From positions 186,001-250,000 of the forward strand of contig NZ_SMFU01000011.1 in the NCBI RefSeq assembly GCF_004339595.1: a DNA stretch of 64,000 nt, in the 5' to 3' direction. Positions 33,251-40,929 of the stretch are shown here, piece by piece. Below the pieces are notes generated by a model. That model saw only the letters and a list, made by a program, of their open reading frames with translations. It made no database searches and was not told the DNA's origin. This DNA comes from Marinobacterium mangrovicola. GTDB taxonomy: Bacteria > Pseudomonadota > Gammaproteobacteria > Pseudomonadales > Balneatricaceae. Numbering within the stretch: position 1 is the stretch's first letter; every line of letters begins with the position of its first letter. Position numbers and translations under genes: made by a program.

Positions 33251-33898
33251 TTAGCCGCCCGGATACATGCGACGACGCATCTGCATCAACTGCTGGCGCT
33301 GCTCATCGGTGAGTACGGCGTCCATCTCTTTCTGCAGTTTCAGCCGTTCTTCCAGCATTTCCAGTTGGTCCTGCTGCATTTTACGGTGGGCATCCAGTAC
33401 CTTGTCGCTGTCCGGTGAACCATCCAGCCATAGCTTCTGCATCTCGCTGTGATGTTCCCACATCTCCTGCATCTGTTCCTGGTGCTGTTGCCAGAACTGC
33501 TCACGGATCTGAGCCAGTTTCTGCTGCTGATCTTCGTCCAGTTGCAGGCCGTAGCCCGGCATACCCTGGCCACCGCCCATTAACGGACAAGGCATCATTC
33601 CCATGCCATAACCCATACCAGGCCCTGCCATCATAGAACCACCGTGCATCATCCCCATGCCATAACCCATCCCAGGGCCTGTCATCATCGGGCCGCCATG
33701 CATCATTCCCATACCGTAGCCCATCATCGGGCCATAACCCTGCATCATTCCCTGACCATAGCCCTGCATCATGCCCTGTCCGTAGTGCATGCCCTGGCGC
33801 GGCTGCATATGTTGATACTCATCTGCAACTGCCGGCAGGCTCAGTGCGAGTCCCAAGACGAGGGACGCTACACCGGTTGATCGAGTGAACGCTTTCAT
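33251..33898 (-). CDS. Periplasmic Spy/CpxP-like protein with Met/Gly/His-rich repeats
   Basis: A 215-residue protein with a signal peptide (ending at AVA, residue 25). Residues about 33-115 are a low-complexity domain built from units such as GQGMMQGYG, MGYGMGMMHGGPMM and TGPGMGYGMGMM; three related units of 17 residues are visible. The rest (about 120-215) is a Gln/Glu/Met-rich helical domain with LDEDQQQKLAQIREQFWQQHQEQM and LTDEQRQQLMQMRRRMYPGG, which carry two LTxxQ-like motifs as in Spy and CpxP chaperones. Clustered Met and His suggest binding of Cu(I) or similar metal, as inferred for comparable proteins. No Cpx or Cus genes flank it. Confidence 0.83.
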   Translation of the reverse strand: MKAFTRSTGVASLVLGLALSLPAVADEYQHMQPRQGMHYGQGMMQGYGQGMMQGYGPMMGYGMGMMHGGPMMTGPGMGYGMGMMHGGSMMAGPGMGYGMGMMPCPLMGGGQGMPGYGLQLDEDQQQKLAQIREQFWQQHQEQMQEMWEHHSEMQKLWLDGSPDSDKVLDAHRKMQQDQLEMLEERLKLQKEMDAVLTDEQRQQLMQMRRRMYPGG

Positions 33899-34092
33899 GA
33901 TCCTTTCCTCGCTAAGTAATCATATGTTGGATGCGTTTAGCATGGCAGATGCATGGGATCTCGCAATGGGATCTGCGTTGTCCTTTGAGGCATATCAGAG
34001 AGGAAGGGAATATGCGGGCGTTTTGCATCTTAAGACGCCTGTTACCCATGTGCCCCAGAAGGGAGTTTGGATACATGGGTAACCTGGCAGGG

Positions 34093-34123
34093 TATCGCGG
34101 TGAGTCCGGTCGATACCGCGATA
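34093..34123 (-). terminator. Hairpin after the Nif11-family gene
   Basis: TATCGCGGT (34093-34101) pairs with ACCGCGATA (34115-34123) around a 13-base loop, 15 bp past the stop of the minus-strand gene. No T run, so termination is only suggested. Confidence 0.4.
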
Positions 34124-34138
34124 AGAGCTGGTGCTCAC

Positions 34139-34357
34139 TCAGGCACGCAGCAGCGCTTTCACCATACGTTCAGAGAGCTGATCTTCGGTGAACTGGGGCT
34201 CGTTGGGCGGATAGAGAGAGTCCTCTTCCAGCTCGAAGCCGTTATCCCGAGCCAGGGCGAAGAGCTCTTTCATTTTTATACACGCCTTCAGCTGTGCGCC
34301 AAGCTCTGCGTCTTCGCGTGCTTTATCCGAAAATGCTTTGATAGTTTGTACAGACAT
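34139..34357 (-). CDS. Nif11-family small protein
   Basis: A 72-residue protein with an AAGGAAT site before its ATG. The opening MSVQTIKAFSDKAREDAEL, followed by KACIKMKELFALARDNGFELEEDSL, matches the Nif11 domain (helix, helix, then a G-F/Y-xx-(T/E)xxxL turn), which occurs as the leader of some ribosomal peptide natural products and as free-standing proteins near nif genes. The remaining 20 residues (YPPNEPQFTEDQLSERMVKA...) lack the Gly-Gly cleavage site of nitrile-hydratase/Nif11 leader precursors and the Cys-rich core of RiPPs. No modification enzymes or nif genes flank it. Function unknown. Confidence 0.75.
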   Translation of the reverse strand: MSVQTIKAFSDKAREDAELGAQLKACIKMKELFALARDNGFELEEDSLYPPNEPQFTEDQLSERMVKALLRA

Positions 34358-34612
34358 ACTCGTAATTCCTTGGGCTAAAACAAACGGTACGAGCAGTTTG
34401 CAAAAAATATTCCCTGGCCCAGAATTTGTCTGAGGTGTGGCTAAGTTGCTGATCTTAAATGAACTAATCGTCTAGGGTTATAAGCTTTCTCCCTTAAAAG
34501 GTTATAAACCCGACAGAGGCTGAAAGTGCGGTTTTCAGAGTTTTGATGGATATCCAACAATCGGCCTGAGTCATGCTGCTCCTCTGGCGTCAGGCCATTT
34601 TAGCGGGAGCCG

Positions 34613-35248
34613 CTAGCGTGTAAATCGCCCGTTTTGGATGAAGTTTAGCGCCTGCTGATACACCTCGGTGACCATAATAAGCTGGGTATGGCTGTAGGGC
34701 AGGACAATATGATCGGTTTCGCCTTCGAGGTGGGTCTCTCTAACGGCAACGGTACCATCTGAAGGTTCTGAGTTTTGCGCGATCAGCGGTAGAAAACCGA
34801 CACCGCCATCTCCTGCAATACTGCCCAGAGGCACATCGAGGCCCCAGTCGGAGCGTTGATCAATCAGCCCTTTAGAAAGGCTTTGTCCCAGCAGAACGCC
34901 AAGCTTGTTTATCTGCATCCACTGGGCGATTGCCGCTCCCTGATGCGGGGTGCCGATGGTTACCACCTTAGTGACCGGGTGATTCTTTCCCGTTGATTCC
35001 AGATAAGCGCGCGCCAGCAAGCCCCCCAGGGAATGGCAGACAAGATGAATCTCTGTAGCAGAGATGGCGTTCAGGTGGGCGCCCAGTTGCTCGATATTAA
35101 GTGCCAGAGGCTCGGAGGTTGTGCGGTAGCCAAATGAACTGGTCGTGTAGCCCTGTTCTTCAAACCAGCGTGCCATGGGGCGCATCACCAGGGGGCGCAT
35201 GTAGAGTCCGTGTATTAAAACAATATGTGGCTGTGCGGGCACCTGCAT
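34613..35248 (-). CDS. Alpha/beta hydrolase, lipase-like (PGAP1-like)
   Basis: A 211-residue esterase/lipase-fold protein: VLIHGLYMRPLVMRPMARWFEEQGY near the start (oxyanion HG), the nucleophile elbow CHSLGG near residue 89, TIGTPHQGAAIA near 117, and a C-terminal DGTVAVRETHLEG segment that probably supplies the catalytic Asp, with the His in DHIVLPYSHTQLI. No signal peptide. The family includes small lipases and acyltransferases. It stands alone. Confidence 0.87.
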   Translation of the reverse strand: MQVPAQPHIVLIHGLYMRPLVMRPMARWFEEQGYTTSSFGYRTTSEPLALNIEQLGAHLNAISATEIHLVCHSLGGLLARAYLESTGKNHPVTKVVTIGTPHQGAAIAQWMQINKLGVLLGQSLSKGLIDQRSDWGLDVPLGSIAGDGGVGFLPLIAQNSEPSDGTVAVRETHLEGETDHIVLPYSHTQLIMVTEVYQQALNFIQNGRFTR

Positions 35249-35422
35249 GTCTCCCGAGGGTTGTCGCTTAGTTTGGTTTAATGGCTCGACCTGGAGATGA
35301 GATCACAGCCCCTGACCTAATGCCAGATGCATCGGAGATCTGCGCGCGGGGATATAGCTTCGGAGACTAGATGAAGGGGGGGGCGTGGGAAAAGAACGGT
35401 ATATAGGCGCGTAGTTTAATAC

Positions 35423-35469
35423 AAAAAGGTGTCGAGCCAGGCCTTGAACGGTGCATGGCTCGACACCTT
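35423..35469 (-). terminator. Terminator of the carboxymuconolactone-decarboxylase-like gene
   Basis: AAGGTGTCGAGCCA pairs perfectly with TGGCTCGACACCTT around a 16-base loop, followed on the minus strand by a T run. It lies 30 bp beyond the stop at 35499. Confidence 0.88.
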
Positions 35470-35498
35470 ATCTGCGCTATCGATTAGCGTTGATCTAC

Positions 35499-36278
35499 TT
35501 AGTTGGCGGCCTTGGCCTCAAACACTTTTTCTGCCACCGGCAGGGTGGAGAAAATGTTCGGCCAGCCGGCATAGAACGCCAGGTGAGTCAGTAGCTCGGA
35601 TGCTTCCGGCTTGGTGAGGCCGTTATCCATCGCCTTGCCCAGGTGGAAGGAAACCTGCTCGATCTTTCCGGTAGCGATCAGCGCACTGACGGTCACCAGG
35701 CTACGATCACGCGGTGCCAGGTCAGGACGCAGCCAGAGATCGCGGAACAGTGCTTCGGTGGTGTATTTCAGCACGCCATCGGCGATACCACCGTAGTTTT
35801 TCTGCACGGCGGTTTCACGGGCCTCTTCGGTTTCTACGTCCAGCGGCAGCAGTTCGATGTCAGCGGCTGGCAGCTGATCTTCGCCGATGCCGCGCTCTTC
35901 AAAGACGCTAGCGACGACGTTTGCGGCAGAGGTGGCATTGCCCCAACCGGCATAGAAGGCCAGGTGAGTGATGATTTCAGAGATTTCAGCCGGCTTAACA
36001 CCGTTATCCAGGGCGAAGTTGACGTGGAAGCGCAGCTCGCCGGTCTGGTTACGGGCCACCAATGCGGCCAGGGTTGCGACGCTACGATCGCGGGGGGATA
36101 GGTCCGGACGCTTCCAGACTTCACCCAGTACCAGGTTTTCGGTGTAGTCCTCAAGAGCCGGTGCTGCATTGCCCAGCGTCTCAAGCGCCGGAACGCCCGG
36201 GTAGGTTTCCGCCTGAGCAGAGATCGCCAGAGTGCTCGAGATTGCGGCTGTCAGCAACGGGGCTGCTATTCGTTTCAT
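35499..36278 (-). CDS. Exported carboxymuconolactone decarboxylase-family protein with two domains
   Basis: Three ATGs start this frame; the third, at 36278, is best spaced from GGGAG and gives 259 residues. A signal peptide ends near AQA (residue 22). Two CMD domains follow, each with the pattern PRDRSxxTxxALxxxxxxxxxxxHxxxAxxNGxxxxExxExxxHLAFYAGW (about 62-115 and 180-235). There is no CxxC, so it is not an AhpD-type peroxidase. Exported two-domain CMD proteins often travel with cupins, aldo-keto or alcohol dehydrogenases and LysR regulators, as here. Their reaction is not established. A palindrome at 36396-36414 and a LysR gene lie just upstream. Confidence 0.87.
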   Translation of the reverse strand: MKRIAAPLLTAAISSTLAISAQAETYPGVPALETLGNAAPALEDYTENLVLGEVWKRPDLSPRDRSVATLAALVARNQTGELRFHVNFALDNGVKPAEISEIITHLAFYAGWGNATSAANVVASVFEERGIGEDQLPAADIELLPLDVETEEARETAVQKNYGGIADGVLKYTTEALFRDLWLRPDLAPRDRSLVTVSALIATGKIEQVSFHLGKAMDNGLTKPEASELLTHLAFYAGWPNIFSTLPVAEKVFEAKAAN

Positions 36279-36395
36279 CATCATCTCCCTTAAAGTGTCT
36301 CGTACGCCTTACTGTTGTTCAGTACGGCATTCAAACAACTGGGATCACAATCTCAGGCAAGCGTTCATGAGGCAATGGTCTTGGGAAGAAAGCAG

Positions 36396-36414
36396 TTATG
36401 ATAGCTAATCATAA
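36396..36414. promoter_or_regulatory. Palindromic operator candidate before the CMD gene
   Basis: TTATGAT-AGCTA-ATCATAA is a perfect inverted repeat 118 bp upstream of the CMD start and 7 bp beyond the LysR stop. Its size fits a LysR-type recognition site. Binding by the adjacent LysR protein is inferred. Confidence 0.45.
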
Positions 36415-36421
36415 ATGCGCC

Positions 36422-37315
36422 TCACTCCTGGTGTTGTAAGGCCTCGACGATGACGCGGAACGCCAGAGATGATTGGCGACGGTGAGGGTAATAAAAGAAG
36501 TAGCCGGGGAAGGGGGGCGTCCAATCTTCCAGCACCGTCACCAGGCGGCCTGCGTCGATATGTTCGCGGACCAGGTCTTCAGGTACATAACCCAGGCCAT
36601 AACCGTCGAGCGCAGCCTGCACCACCGGATAGATGTTGTTGAAGGTAAATTGGCCGTCCACCCGCACGTTAACCTCGCGATCCTCTTTTTCAAACTCCCA
36701 GGCGTAAAGTCCACCATGGGTCGAAAGGCGCAGGTTAATGCAGTTATGATCGGTGAGGTCCTGGGGAGATTCAGGTGGGGTATGGGTTTCAAAATAAGAG
36801 GGAGCGGCCACCACGAGCATGCGAAAGTCCGGCCCGACACGCACGGCGATCATCCCTTCCGATACCTGTTCGCCCAGACGCACGCCCGCGTCGAACTTTT
36901 CCGCCACAATATCGGTCAAGCTGTAGTCGGTGACCACCTCGACTTTAAGATCGGGGTATTGCAGCAGGACCGGCGCCAGCTTGGGCCAAATAACTGTATC
37001 GGCGGCGTGATCGGTGGTGGTAATACGGATGGTACCGGCGGGCTGGTCGCGCATTTCGACCAGTGCTTCCAGCTCCTCTTCGATCTGGGTGAAGTGGGGG
37101 GCGATGCGCTCGAGAACCCGCTCACCTTCGGGGGTTGGAGTGACTTTACGGGTAGTACGGGTCAGCAGGCGCACGCCGAGGCGTGTTTCCAGGCCGCGTA
37201 CTGCGTGGCTCAATGCTGATTGAGAAACGCCGATCTGCGCAGCGGCACGGGTGAAGCTGCCGACGCGCGCAACGACGACGAAAGACATCAGATCGGTCAC
37301 GTTTTCTCTAAGCAT
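36422..37315 (-). CDS. LysR-family transcriptional regulator
   Basis: The ATG at 37315 has a GGAG site 8 bases upstream and gives 297 residues. The DNA-binding region reads VVVARVGSFTRAAAQIGVSQSALSHAVRGLETRLGVRLLTRTTRKVTPT (about 11-60), then a LysR substrate domain. This PgrR/YafC-like subgroup is common next to CMD-family, cupin and reductase genes. It diverges from the F420-type oxidoreductase gene over a 96-bp region containing the perfect palindrome ACAATTAATTGT (37360-37371), and the CMD gene lies downstream on the same strand; both are likely targets. Confidence 0.92.
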   Translation of the reverse strand: MLRENVTDLMSFVVVARVGSFTRAAAQIGVSQSALSHAVRGLETRLGVRLLTRTTRKVTPTPEGERVLERIAPHFTQIEEELEALVEMRDQPAGTIRITTTDHAADTVIWPKLAPVLLQYPDLKVEVVTDYSLTDIVAEKFDAGVRLGEQVSEGMIAVRVGPDFRMLVVAAPSYFETHTPPESPQDLTDHNCINLRLSTHGGLYAWEFEKEDREVNVRVDGQFTFNNIYPVVQAALDGYGLGYVPEDLVREHIDAGRLVTVLEDWTPPFPGYFFYYPHRRQSSLAFRVIVEALQHQE

Positions 37316-37359
37316 TAATGAGTCTCCTTCATCATTTAGATGATTGTACCAGTTTATCG

Positions 37360-37371
37360 ACAATTAATTGT
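37360..37371. promoter_or_regulatory. Palindromic operator candidate in LysR/oxidoreductase divergent region
   Basis: ACAATTAATTGT is a perfect 12-bp palindrome centred in the 96-bp divergent region. Just beside it ATCAT-TTAG-ATGAT (37331-37344) forms a second inverted repeat. Paired sites are typical where LysR proteins control themselves and a divergent gene. Confidence 0.45.
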
Positions 37372-37411
37372 TTAACCGAAAAATAAAAAAGAGATAGGCA
37401 AAGGAGGTTCT

Positions 37412-38047
37412 ATGAAGATAGGTGTAATCGGCTCAGGCCTGATGGGCGCCAAGATCGGGACGATCTGGGCAAAGGCGGGTCACCAGGTAACGTTCAGCTA
37501 CAGCCGCAATCCATCCAAACTTGAACGCCTGGCGCGAGATGCCGGTGCTAAGGCCGGCACGCCGGCGGAGGCCGCGCAGGCCGATGTGATATTGCTGGCG
37601 GTACACTGGTCGCGAATCGACGATGTGCTGGAACAGGTGGGTGAGCTCTCCGGCAAGGTCGTGATCAACTGCTGTGTGCCGTTGGATGAAGAGAACAGCA
37701 ACCTGGTGGTGGGCACAACCACTTCCGGTGCTGAGCAGCTGGCCGAACGCCTGCCCCATGTGCGCTGGGTGTCAGCGTTTAATACCAGCCCGAGCGAAGT
37801 GCTGTTTGAGGTGTTCGAAGGTCGCAAGACCCGTTCTCCGCGTCCACAGCTGATCTACTACGGTGATGATGAATGGGCGAAGAAAGTGGCACGTCAGTTG
37901 ATTAGCGACGTGGGTTTTGAACCGCTCGATACCGGTTCTTTGCGCAACGCACGCTTTGTTGAACCGTTCGCGATGGTGACCGCAGAGCTGGCCTATTCCC
38001 AGCCCGGCGGGCCGGAGCTTGTCTATCGCTTCGATCGTCTCGGATAG
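37412..38047 (+). CDS. NADPH-dependent F420-reductase-like oxidoreductase
   Basis: A 211-residue Rossmann protein with an AGGAGG site. Seen are MKIGVIGSGLMGAKIGTIWAKAGHQVTFSYSRNPSKLERLA at residues 1-41 (GxGxxG plus an SRNPxK motif for NADPH phosphate) and ADVILLAVHWSRIDDVL near 57. The family (F420-dependent NADP oxidoreductase, PF03807) in bacteria lacking F420 has unknown electron acceptors; there is no sign of F420 synthesis here. It is divergent from a LysR gene, its probable regulator. Confidence 0.86.
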   Translation: MKIGVIGSGLMGAKIGTIWAKAGHQVTFSYSRNPSKLERLARDAGAKAGTPAEAAQADVILLAVHWSRIDDVLEQVGELSGKVVINCCVPLDEENSNLVVGTTTSGAEQLAERLPHVRWVSAFNTSPSEVLFEVFEGRKTRSPRPQLIYYGDDEWAKKVARQLISDVGFEPLDTGSLRNARFVEPFAMVTAELAYSQPGGPELVYRFDRLG

Positions 38048-38260
38048 TCGTTACTTCAGGATCGGAGGAGCCTGGCTGGCGCCAGGGAAAGGGCACAGGG
38101 TTCAATCTTTTTTAATGATTCCGATTCATAACAGAAAGAGGAGGAGTGCTGTTTATTGGCATGCTCGCCTTCTCTACCGTTGGCTTAACTAACTAAAGCC
38201 AGAGCTATTAGCAGCACTGTGATAGCGACCTTGGGTTTTCTGGATATAGCAAGAGGCACA

Positions 38261-38980
38261 ATGCGTCCCAAGATTATCTGCCACATGATCACCAGCCTGG
38301 ATGGGCGGCTGCTGCCGTCTCGCTGGAGCGATTCCGCCGACGCCAAGATCTGGGATCTGATCGAGGCCCACTATGAACCTGTCGCGGGCGAGCTCAACGC
38401 CGGGGGCTGGGTCGTGGGGCGCAAGACCATGGTTGAGTATATCGGCCAGGACGAACACCCGGAGCTGCTCGGCACGGCGATGCCACGAGCGAATGCCTTT
38501 GCCGATGCACAGGGTAAGCATTTGGCGATCGCCATTGATCCTCAGGGGCGGCTCCGACCGAAACCGGGCGATATGGAGGATGAGCACCTGGTGCTGGTCC
38601 TGTCCGAGCGGGTACCCAATACCACGTTGGCTAAACTGACCCAGGCCGGCGTCTCCTATGTGTTCGCCGGGCCCGATGGTGATCGTGTCGAACAGGCGCT
38701 TGAGGCGATTGGTGAAGCGTTCGGCGTTGATCGTCTGTTGCTAGAGGGCGGCGGCGTCACCAACGGGGCGTTTTGGGCGGCGGGGCTGATCGACGAGTTC
38801 AGCGTATTGATCTGCCCGACGCTGGACGGCCTCAAAGGGGTGCCCAGTATTGTCGATGCGATGGGCGATGCAGACCAGTTACCGGGCGAAGGGCAAGGCT
38901 TGCGGCTGGTCTCCAGTGAAGTGCTGGATGGCGGCGTGGTCTGGCTGCGCCATGAGGTCGTACGAGCTTTCCGTCACTGA
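38261..38980 (+). CDS. RibD C-terminal/dihydrofolate-reductase-fold protein
   Basis: The ATG at 38261 starts the conserved domain (MRPKIICHMITSLDGRLLPSRW) and gives 239 residues; the longer frame adds 14 residues. The fold is the RibD C-terminal reductase (DHFR-like): SLDGRL at the start, GWVVGRKTM near 45, GEAFGVDRLLLEGGGVTNGAFWAAGLIDEFSVLICP near 155-190. Stand-alone members of this kind are NADPH reductases with unassigned substrates, distinct from the riboflavin gene itself. No rib genes are adjacent. Confidence 0.86.
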   Translation: MRPKIICHMITSLDGRLLPSRWSDSADAKIWDLIEAHYEPVAGELNAGGWVVGRKTMVEYIGQDEHPELLGTAMPRANAFADAQGKHLAIAIDPQGRLRPKPGDMEDEHLVLVLSERVPNTTLAKLTQAGVSYVFAGPDGDRVEQALEAIGEAFGVDRLLLEGGGVTNGAFWAAGLIDEFSVLICPTLDGLKGVPSIVDAMGDADQLPGEGQGLRLVSSEVLDGGVVWLRHEVVRAFRH

Positions 38981-39065
38981 TGTTTTTTGATTGGCCGCCA
39001 TTGGCGGCGTTGAATTCGCGCGGATAATTTGTCCGCAAAACTAGAAGTGTCATAGGAGATTCCAA

Positions 39066-39527
39066 ATGACTGGACTTAGAGCGCTTGCGTTGGCAACTGC
39101 ACTGGTTTCGGGTGCTGCGGTAGCCGACGGGATAGAGATTACCAAGAATGGCAGCCGCGATACTTTTATTGGCCCTGAAGACAAGTTCACCGGCAATGTC
39201 TATGTTGAAATGGTCTTTGCCAATGAAGATCCGTTTGTGGTCAATAGCGGTAAGGTGACCTTTATGCCGGGCGCTCGCACCAACTGGCACACCCATCCTG
39301 CTGGTCAGATGCTGGTCATCACCGATGGCAAGGGTTGGGTCCAGGAAGAAGGTAAGGAAAGACAGGTTGTTGAGCCGGGCGATGTGGTCTGGTTCCCGCC
39401 TGGTGTTAAGCACTGGCACGGCGCTACCGATAAAACTGCGATGACTCATTACGCTATCCAGCAGTTTGAAGGCGGTAAAAACGTCGATTGGCTGGAAGCG
39501 GTTACCGACGAACAGTACGATCAGTAA
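39066..39527 (+). CDS. Exported cupin protein (hydroxynitrile-lyase-like)
   Basis: A 153-residue protein with a short signal peptide (GLRALALATALVSGAAVADG, cleavage near 21). The single cupin domain carries the metal-binding set GARTNWHTHPAGQM and PPGVKHWHGATDKTAMTH (His, His, Gln and His ligands), the pattern of the small manganese cupins that include hydroxynitrile lyase from Granulicella. A GGAGAT site precedes the ATG. A cytosolic paralogue lies at 47269-47712. The natural reaction of these cupins is unknown; many accompany CMD-family proteins. A stem-loop follows. Confidence 0.88.
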   Translation: MTGLRALALATALVSGAAVADGIEITKNGSRDTFIGPEDKFTGNVYVEMVFANEDPFVVNSGKVTFMPGARTNWHTHPAGQMLVITDGKGWVQEEGKERQVVEPGDVVWFPPGVKHWHGATDKTAMTHYAIQQFEGGKNVDWLEAVTDEQYDQ

Positions 39528-39539
39528 TACTCCCCCTCC

Positions 39540-39568
39540 AAGCGGGTGCTCCTTGTGCCCGCTTTCTT
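39540..39568 (+). terminator. Stem-loop after the exported cupin gene
   Basis: AAGCGGG and CCCGCTT pair around an 11-base loop, followed by TCTTCTCT, 12 bp beyond the stop. Confidence 0.65.
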
Positions 39569-39658
39569 CTCTATATGCCGTGTCCCTCAAGGGGCATTCG
39601 AGCCACTAAAACTCTTTATTCTTAAAGGGCATCGTCCCATCTGCCGGGGATGAATGGC

Positions 39659-39716
39659 GCTCATGAGTCTTAATAGCCATTGCGGGCTAATAGGTTGCGC
39701 CTCCCGCACATAGAAT
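39659..39716 (+). promoter_or_regulatory. Composite activator-type promoter before SMP-30-like gene 1
   Basis: GCTCATGAGTCTTAAT (39659-39674), then 12 bp, CTAAT (39687-39691), 19 bp, and a -10-like TAGAAT (39711-39716). The same four-part arrangement with identical spacing occurs at 42015-42072 before the SDR gene. The CTAAT block falls where a -35 would be, as expected for an activator-dependent promoter. The activator is unknown; an AraC-family protein is plausible. Confidence 0.6.
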
Positions 39717-39795
39717 CTCGCAGCGAGTATTTTCGATCCATGGAATGGGCCGCGTGCGGAAGCCGCGCAGCCTGCAGCACTCAGGAGAGTCTCAG

Positions 39796-40872
39796 TTGTT
39801 GAATGTGAAGTCTGCTACGCCGGCAATGTTGTCGGTCAAAGCCCTGCTGCCGAGGGGAAAAAGCCTTGCGGCACTGGCCTGCCTTTCGTTTGGGCTGTCA
39901 GCGCCTCTGTTTGCGCAGGATAGCGTCCAGGCGCTTGCCTATGACGAAATGACCTCCGGCCCGGTGCCGATTCCAGCCGCTGAGCGTGGGCTGCAAACCG
40001 TCAAGGCGGAGCCCTGGTTCAAGGTATCCGATGAGGGCTGGATTCTGGAGGGTCCGAACTTCGACGCCAATGGCGATCTGATCTTCAGCGACGTCAGCAA
40101 CAAACGGGTGTTGCGCCTGACCAAGGACAAGCAGCTATCTACTTTTGTGCAGCTCGATGACCTGTCGCCGGGCGGGCTGGCGTTCCGTCAGGATGGGCGC
40201 CTGTTTATCGCCGCGCTGGACTTTATCAACGGTGTCGGCGCTATCTACTCGGTTGATGAGAACGGTGGCGACCTGCAGACCGTTATTCCCGCCGAGGCGG
40301 GCTACCAGCCGGACGATCTGACCTTTGATGCTGAAGGAGGTCTCTACTTCACCGATTTTGCCGGTGAATCCACCCAGGCTGATGGCGCGGTTTACTACAT
40401 GCCGCCGGATCTTTCCGAGATTATTCCGGTTGTTCCCGATCTCGCCAAGGCGAACGGTATCGCCCTGAGTCCGGATGGCCAGGTGCTCTGGACCACCGAG
40501 TTCGGCCGCAACGTAATGCACCGCATCCAACTGGCGGATCCGACCACCATCGCCCCGATCGGCTCGGCGATTCCCTATCACTTTATCGGCCCGGCGCCAG
40601 ACTCCATGCGTGTCGATACGGATGGCAATGTGTACGTGTCGATCTTTGGTCAGGGGCGCCTGATGGCGTTCAACAGCAACGGTATCCCCATCGGCCAGAT
40701 TCTGCTGCCGGGCCGTGAAACCGGCCACAACCTGATGTCTACCAGCATGGCGATCAAACCTGGCACCAATGACCTTTATGCGGTCACCAGCGATGGTGAG
40801 GGCGGCGAGGGTGCCAACATCTTCCACGCCAAAGTGTTTGCCAGCGGGCTGCCTTCACCTGCGTCGAACTAG
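39796..40872 (+). CDS. Exported SMP-30/gluconolactonase-like protein 1
   Basis: The frame extends up to an ATG at 39745, but a TTG at 39796 is 8 bases after AGGAG and is preferred (358 residues). A signal peptide runs to about residue 40 (LAALACLSFGLSAPLFAQ). The rest is a six-bladed beta-propeller of the SMP-30/LRE type, seen in EGPNFDANGDLIFSDVSNKRVLRL, DDLTFDAEGGLYFTDF, KANGIALSPDGQVLWTTE and DSMRVDTDGNVYVSIFGQGRL, which include the metal-binding Glu, Asn and Asp. The family hydrolyses lactones. It is 57 bp upstream of a close paralogue and has its own promoter at 39659-39716. Confidence 0.86.
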   Translation: MLNVKSATPAMLSVKALLPRGKSLAALACLSFGLSAPLFAQDSVQALAYDEMTSGPVPIPAAERGLQTVKAEPWFKVSDEGWILEGPNFDANGDLIFSDVSNKRVLRLTKDKQLSTFVQLDDLSPGGLAFRQDGRLFIAALDFINGVGAIYSVDENGGDLQTVIPAEAGYQPDDLTFDAEGGLYFTDFAGESTQADGAVYYMPPDLSEIIPVVPDLAKANGIALSPDGQVLWTTEFGRNVMHRIQLADPTTIAPIGSAIPYHFIGPAPDSMRVDTDGNVYVSIFGQGRLMAFNSNGIPIGQILLPGRETGHNLMSTSMAIKPGTNDLYAVTSDGEGGEGANIFHAKVFASGLPSPASN

Positions 40873-40929
40873 GTTCCGGCCAGGGGGTAGAGCCAGCACA
40901 GACCGCTAAATAAAACAGGGAGAGAAGGG

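Noticed and set aside
33644-33880. His-rich frame on the plus strand opposite the Spy-like repeats
   Set aside because: It is the complement of the GMGMMHGG repeats; the apparent His-rich protein is an artefact of the repeated DNA.
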